Made by a program: the position numbers and the translations under genes | The notes under the pieces: model-generated | Told to the model about the DNA's origin: nothing | The model's input: the letters and a program-made list of their open reading frames with translations, nothing else | The model's database searches: none | Part shown: piece after piece, positions 61,306 to 64,000 of the stretch | Layout: each line of letters starts with the position of its first letter | Position numbering within the stretch: position 1 is the stretch's first letter | From: Prevotella sp. | Lineage (GTDB): Bacteria; Bacteroidota; Bacteroidia; Bacteroidales; Bacteroidaceae | DNA: 64,000 bases | Assembly: GCA_017417465.1 (NCBI GenBank) | Contig: JAFPZD010000019.1 | Coordinates: 1 to 64,000, forward strand | Direction of reading: 5' to 3'

Positions 61306-61538
61306 ACGTTGATGCCTAACTTCTTGAACATGTCATCGACAGAGTCGTATGTTGTCACTCTGCCGTTCTTTACGTCATCCATTGCCTCGCGATATCCGGC
61401 CGTTTTTGTGATGTCGTAATCTTTTTCCTTAGTGGACTTATGTACCTTGACAGAAGCCACGCCTACAAGCATCTTGCAGGCACTCTTTATTTTTGAAACT
61501 AAGCTCTCGTCTGGAACATGTAATATTATTGTTGCCAT
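61302..61538 (-). CDS. Antitoxin partner of the YafQ toxin
   Basis: 78 residues from ATG 61538 (MATIILHVPDESLVSKIKS); an in-frame ATG at 61568 lies beside or inside the promoter and is rejected. The N-terminus could form a ribbon-helix-helix-like dimer that represses the operon. The C-terminal GYREAMDDVKNGRVTTYDSVDDMFKKLGI is the usual toxin-wrapping tail of RelB/DinJ-like antitoxins in Bacteroidales. First gene of the two-gene operon. Confidence 0.88.
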   Translation of the reverse strand: MATIILHVPDESLVSKIKSACKMLVGVASVKVHKSTKEKDYDITKTAGYREAMDDVKNGRVTTYDSVDDMFKKLGINV

Positions 61539-61565
61539 AATAGAAAGACTTTTTATTTTCGTCTG

Positions 61566-61573
61566 CAAATTTA
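61566..61573 (-). promoter_or_regulatory. Promoter (-7 TAAATTTG) of the toxin-antitoxin operon
   Basis: TAAATTTG on the minus strand fits TAnnTTTG and lies 28 bp before ATG 61538. Confidence 0.65.
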
Positions 61574-61683
61574 CAACTTTTCTTTTATATCTCGTCCTGT
61601 TTCCCCGTTAAATAAGCAAAAAGCGGGGGGAAGAGCGTTGTGAGCATCACCCTTGTTCCGCCCTTTCAACCATTCATGAAAAT

Positions 61684-61920
61684 GTTTATGTAGTGTCTTA
61701 GATTCGTTTGTATATTGCAAGCGGAAGATTCTTGTTGATGATGGCGAGGACGTGGCAGCGCTTGGTGACGTATTCTCGGGTTTTGCGATTTTATTCTCGG
61801 GTTTTGCGATTTTATTCTCGGGAATTGCGAGCTAATTCTCGAGAGTTGCGTGCTGATTCTTGAGAATTGCAAATGAAAAAGGGTGGGTATAGAAAAGACA
61901 ACATGTATTTGAATTAACAA
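61684..61920 (+). repeat. Direct repeat copy 2: leader plus five 21-bp units
   Basis: Same leader as 60730-60817 (two or three changes), then five 21-bp units at 61772, 61793, 61814, 61835 and 61856, and the same tail to GAATTAACAA. It has one more unit than copy 1. Confidence 0.9.
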
Positions 61921-61926
61921 AAAAAC

Positions 61927-61990
61927 ATCCTACACTTCCTACACTTCCTACACCCAAATCTAGGTGTAGGAAGTGTAGGAAGTGTAGGAT
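61927..61990. repeat. Perfect 28-bp inverted repeat with internal 10-bp repeats
   Basis: Arms 61927-61954 and 61963-61990 are fully complementary around an 8-nt loop. Each arm is built from repeats of CTACACTTC. It lies just after the TerD-domain gene stop (minus strand), where it could terminate transcription, and abuts direct repeat copy 2. Confidence 0.9.
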
Positions 61991-62023
61991 AATTTTCAGT
62001 TTACTCTTTCTACACCTCGATGT

Positions 62024-64000
62024 TCAGCTAATGAGGAGGCGGCTGACGGCGGCAGGGTTCTGTGCCCAAAGGAGGGTGAAGGCCTCGTCAGCGGCCTCGG
62101 GCGTGTCGACCAGCGTGAGGCCCTGAACCTCAGCCTTGATGCGGAGGAGCTGGCCGATGGTGGGCTTTGCGCGGAGGCGTCGCAAGTAGGCGTCGACAGT
62201 TCTTGTGTTAACGCTGATGACCGTCTGCCCGTCGAAAGGCATCTCGAGCCATGTGATTTCCCGTGCCTTGACATCGAGAACGCCAAAGATGAGCCCCTTG
62301 GAGAGATTGCTTTCGGCGATACGCACGATGTGCTGAACGGTGGAGGGGTCGTAGGCCACACCCGTCTTGTTGCTTACTTGCATAGGATGTTCACAGCTCA
62401 TCCAGCCCACCATGAGGTTCGGTTGCAAGCTGCCGGCCGTGTAGGCGTTGCAGGTGAAGACGACGCGCTCAATGCCACGTTCCTCGAGTACTGGCAGCTG
62501 TAGCTCGATATACTCTGCGGTACCCACTTGGTTGGGGATGTGCTGAATGTCGCCGGAATGGCGGGCTCCCTTCGGTGACAGGTTGAAGTATGCACAGACC
62601 TCGGGCTCTTCACTATTTGACGATTCGCCTATTTCACTATTTGACGATTTACTTATTTCACTATTTGCCGATTCTTCACTATTTGCCGATTTACTGATTT
62701 CACTATTTTGTCTAAGCAGATAGCAACTCAAGTCCATGTCGAGGTGCTGTGCAGGCAGCCCTACGCCCCACTGCAGGAAGAGGCGCACGGCGTCGCCCTC
62801 CACTTTGAAGCGTGTGCCCTGCAGGGCGCAGGCGGTGTCCTGGATGGTTGCCGGGCGGTCGCCGACGCTTACGGGGATTTGGTCGAGGGCGGGGTCGATG
62901 TAGATTGAGCCAGCACCAGTCGGCAGAGGCTGGCTGGCGAAGTGCTGCCGCATGGCTTCGAGGTAGAGGCCGTTGACGTCGCGGCGCATGGCAGCGAGCT
63001 CCTCGTCAGTGTAGTGTGCGAGGAGCGGGTGGGGCTGGATGTCCTTCTGCACGCCACTCAAGGGTCGGGCGATGCGCTGTGCGTTGCGGTCGAAGTAGTT
63101 CTCCGCCTGTCCGCCCAATGAGAGGAGCAGGCGCACGGGCACTTGTGGGAGCACCTCGCGGAAGGCGGCGATGACAGGCTCGCGCCCGAAGGTGAGCATG
63201 GTGGCGAAGAGGCTGCGGGCGAAGAGTCCGGGCCGTTGGCGCAGCAGGCGCAGCGTCTCTGTGGCATCGTTCTTCAGGCGGTAGTGGTCTACGCGTCCTT
63301 GCCACACCTGATAGTCCTTGCGGTAGAAGCGGTCCATCAACTCGCGCAGGTGCTCATAGCCCGGACGGCGGGCATACTCAGCGAGTCGCAGCGCACGTAT
63401 CATGCGCACCCACATCTCACGCTTGGGATGCATGGCTTCGAGCTGCTGGTCGGTGCTGAGGGTCTGGGCGTTCAGCCAGCGGGCCACACGGTGGCACCAT
63501 GGGCGGTCGTATTTCAGTTTCAGCTGTTCGCGCTTGGCATCGACATGGCGGTCGATGTCCTCTGGTGTGTTCCACTCGTAGCGCTGGTTCTTGCGGTCGG
63601 TGTGGAGCAGCGTGCGTGGCTCGATGAGCTGTATGTGGCCCGTGTGGCGGTACCACAGGTAGCGCAGCACGTCGGTGGGTGTCGCCAGCAGTGAACCTGC
63701 CGAGGCGTCGTCGCCCATGTCCACAAGGTTGTTGACGACGAGCATGCGTGTCTCTTTCATTTTGATGTCGGCACCTGCTGGCAGATCGTAGTAGCGAAGC
63801 AGCACCTTCAGCGAGTCACGTTGCGACGCGTCGAGGGGTACGGGCGACAGCAGCAGGTCGGTGAGCAGCTGGCGCATCTGTGCCTCGTCCCACAGCTGCA
63901 GTGTGCGCAGCTTCGTCCCCTGTCCGCGGTAGGTCCAATCGGCAGTGTGGAACGGCGTGCCGCAGAACGGGCAGCCGTTGTAACGTTCCAGGTCGAACGT
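62024..64000 (-). CDS. TerD-domain protein with zinc ribbon, 5' end outside the window
   Basis: The frame stays open through the window edge: upstream of the first in-window ATG (63877) the codons 64000-63878 read ...YNGCPFCGTPFHT... with a CxxC zinc knuckle, so the gene is partial. The middle (about 300 residues) is helical and unassigned. The C-terminal third resembles TerD/vWA-TerD-like domains: HLDMDLSCYLL, then YFNLSPKGARHSGDIQH and ERGIERVVFTCNAYTAGSL, as in proteins of tellurite/stress-resistance modules. About 35 residues of Ser/Asn/Glu-rich sequence (62607-62710) are translated from a word repeat between the first two TerD-like strands. Function is probably stress- or metal-related (inference). 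Confidence 0.7.
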   Translation of the reverse strand, partial: TFDLERYNGCPFCGTPFHTADWTYRGQGTKLRTLQLWDEAQMRQLLTDLLLSPVPLDASQRDSLKVLLRYYDLPAGADIKMKETRMLVVNNLVDMGDDASAGSLLATPTDVLRYLWYRHTGHIQLIEPRTLLHTDRKNQRYEWNTPEDIDRHVDAKREQLKLKYDRPWCHRVARWLNAQTLSTDQQLEAMHPKREMWVRMIRALRLAEYARRPGYEHLRELMDRFYRKDYQVWQGRVDHYRLKNDATETLRLLRQRPGLFARSLFATMLTFGREPVIAAFREVLPQVPVRLLLSLGGQAENYFDRNAQRIARPLSGVQKDIQPHPLLAHYTDEELAAMRRDVNGLYLEAMRQHFASQPLPTGAGSIYIDPALDQIPVSVGDRPATIQDTACALQGTRFKVEGDAVRLFLQWGVGLPAQHLDMDLSCYLLRQNSEISKSANSEESANSEISKSSNSEIGESSNSEEPEVCAYFNLSPKGARHSGDIQHIPNQVGTAEYIELQLPVLEERGIERVVFTCNAYTAGSLQPNLMVGWMSCEHPMQVSNKTGVAYDPSTVQHIVRIAESNLSKGLIFGVLDVKAREITWLEMPFDGQTVISVNTRTVDAYLRRLRAKPTIGQLLRIKAEVQGLTLVDTPEAADEAFTLLWAQNPAAVSRLLIS
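62607..62710 (-). repeat. Word array translated inside the TerD domain
   Basis: Five degenerate units of tttcactatttg(a/c)cgattt(act), in frame, encoding NSEISKS/NSEESA-type sequence. It is AT-rich in an otherwise GC-rich gene. Confidence 0.9.

Noticed and set aside
61666-61920. 84-codon minus-strand frame in direct repeat copy 2
   Set aside because: It is an open frame only because 21-bp units keep the frame. The equivalent in copy 1 has different ends, so a non-coding repeat is more likely.
60730-61920. Insertion sequence flanked by direct repeats
   Set aside because: No transposase gene or inverted terminal repeats are seen between the copies, only the toxin-antitoxin pair; left as an unexplained repeat in findings.
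1-64000. tRNA or rRNA genes
   Set aside because: I looked through the intergenic regions and saw no cloverleaf-like or rRNA-like sequence; a covariance search would settle this.

Overview
The window looks like a chromosome segment of a Bacteroidales bacterium, most likely a Prevotella-like gut or rumen species. The evidence is: several promoters with the Bacteroidetes -7 element TAnnTTTG, scarce Shine-Dalgarno sequences, two SusC/SusD pairs, secreted proteins with a shared C-terminal tail ending in a ...GLYIxNGKK-type motif, and a BtuG/BtuH/BtuB vitamin B12 locus. This is inference from gene content; no rRNA or other phylogenetic marker is present.

Layout. 1-479: 3' end of a probable Rpn-family gene built on a 21-bp in-frame heptad repeat. 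552-2555: sialate O-acetylesterase-like gene. 2788-22016 (minus strand): an eight-gene run reading Fas-SusC-SusD-Fas-Fas-SusC-SusD-beta-barrel. It has three fasciclin lipoproteins and two SusCD pairs but no glycoside hydrolase. 22334-26020 (minus): a large secreted protein with three carbohydrate-binding-like domains. 26277-35340: NUDIX hydrolase, CPBP protease, RibF, a GH78 rhamnosidase/BNR-sialidase fusion, and GpmI. 35505-39493: a P-type Ca2+-ATPase with DMTGT instead of DKTGT, then an ECF sigma factor with a small membrane partner. 39670-46125: a cobalamin riboswitch followed by btuG, a surface protein, btuH (two DUF4465 copies) and btuB. 46228-60272: a TPR/membrane/AraC-type regulator followed by three large surface proteins, including a 2000-residue Ig-like repeat protein, and one 61-residue protein. 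60273-62023: REPIN-like elements and a YafQ-type toxin-antitoxin pair inside a ~0.2-kb duplicated repeat. 62024-64000: 3' portion of a TerD-domain gene cut by the window edge.

The most unusual signal is structural. Many short repeats occur between genes and also, in frame, inside genes. They include: (i) REP/REPIN elements with perfect 37-40 bp inverted arms; (ii) a 17-nt hairpin family (five copies, three inside genes) whose stem ends covary; (iii) a 52-bp palindromic-type repeat, one copy of which is translated inside the CPBP protease; (iv) a 45-nt REP-like block translated inside two SusD lipoprotein signal peptides; (v) degenerate short-word arrays translated in linkers of BtuB, BtuH, a TerD protein and others; and (vi) unrelated tandem arrays that all have a period of exactly 21 or 22 bp. 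The repeats repeatedly supply coding sequence such as signal peptide cores, loops, linkers, C-termini and even a stop codon.
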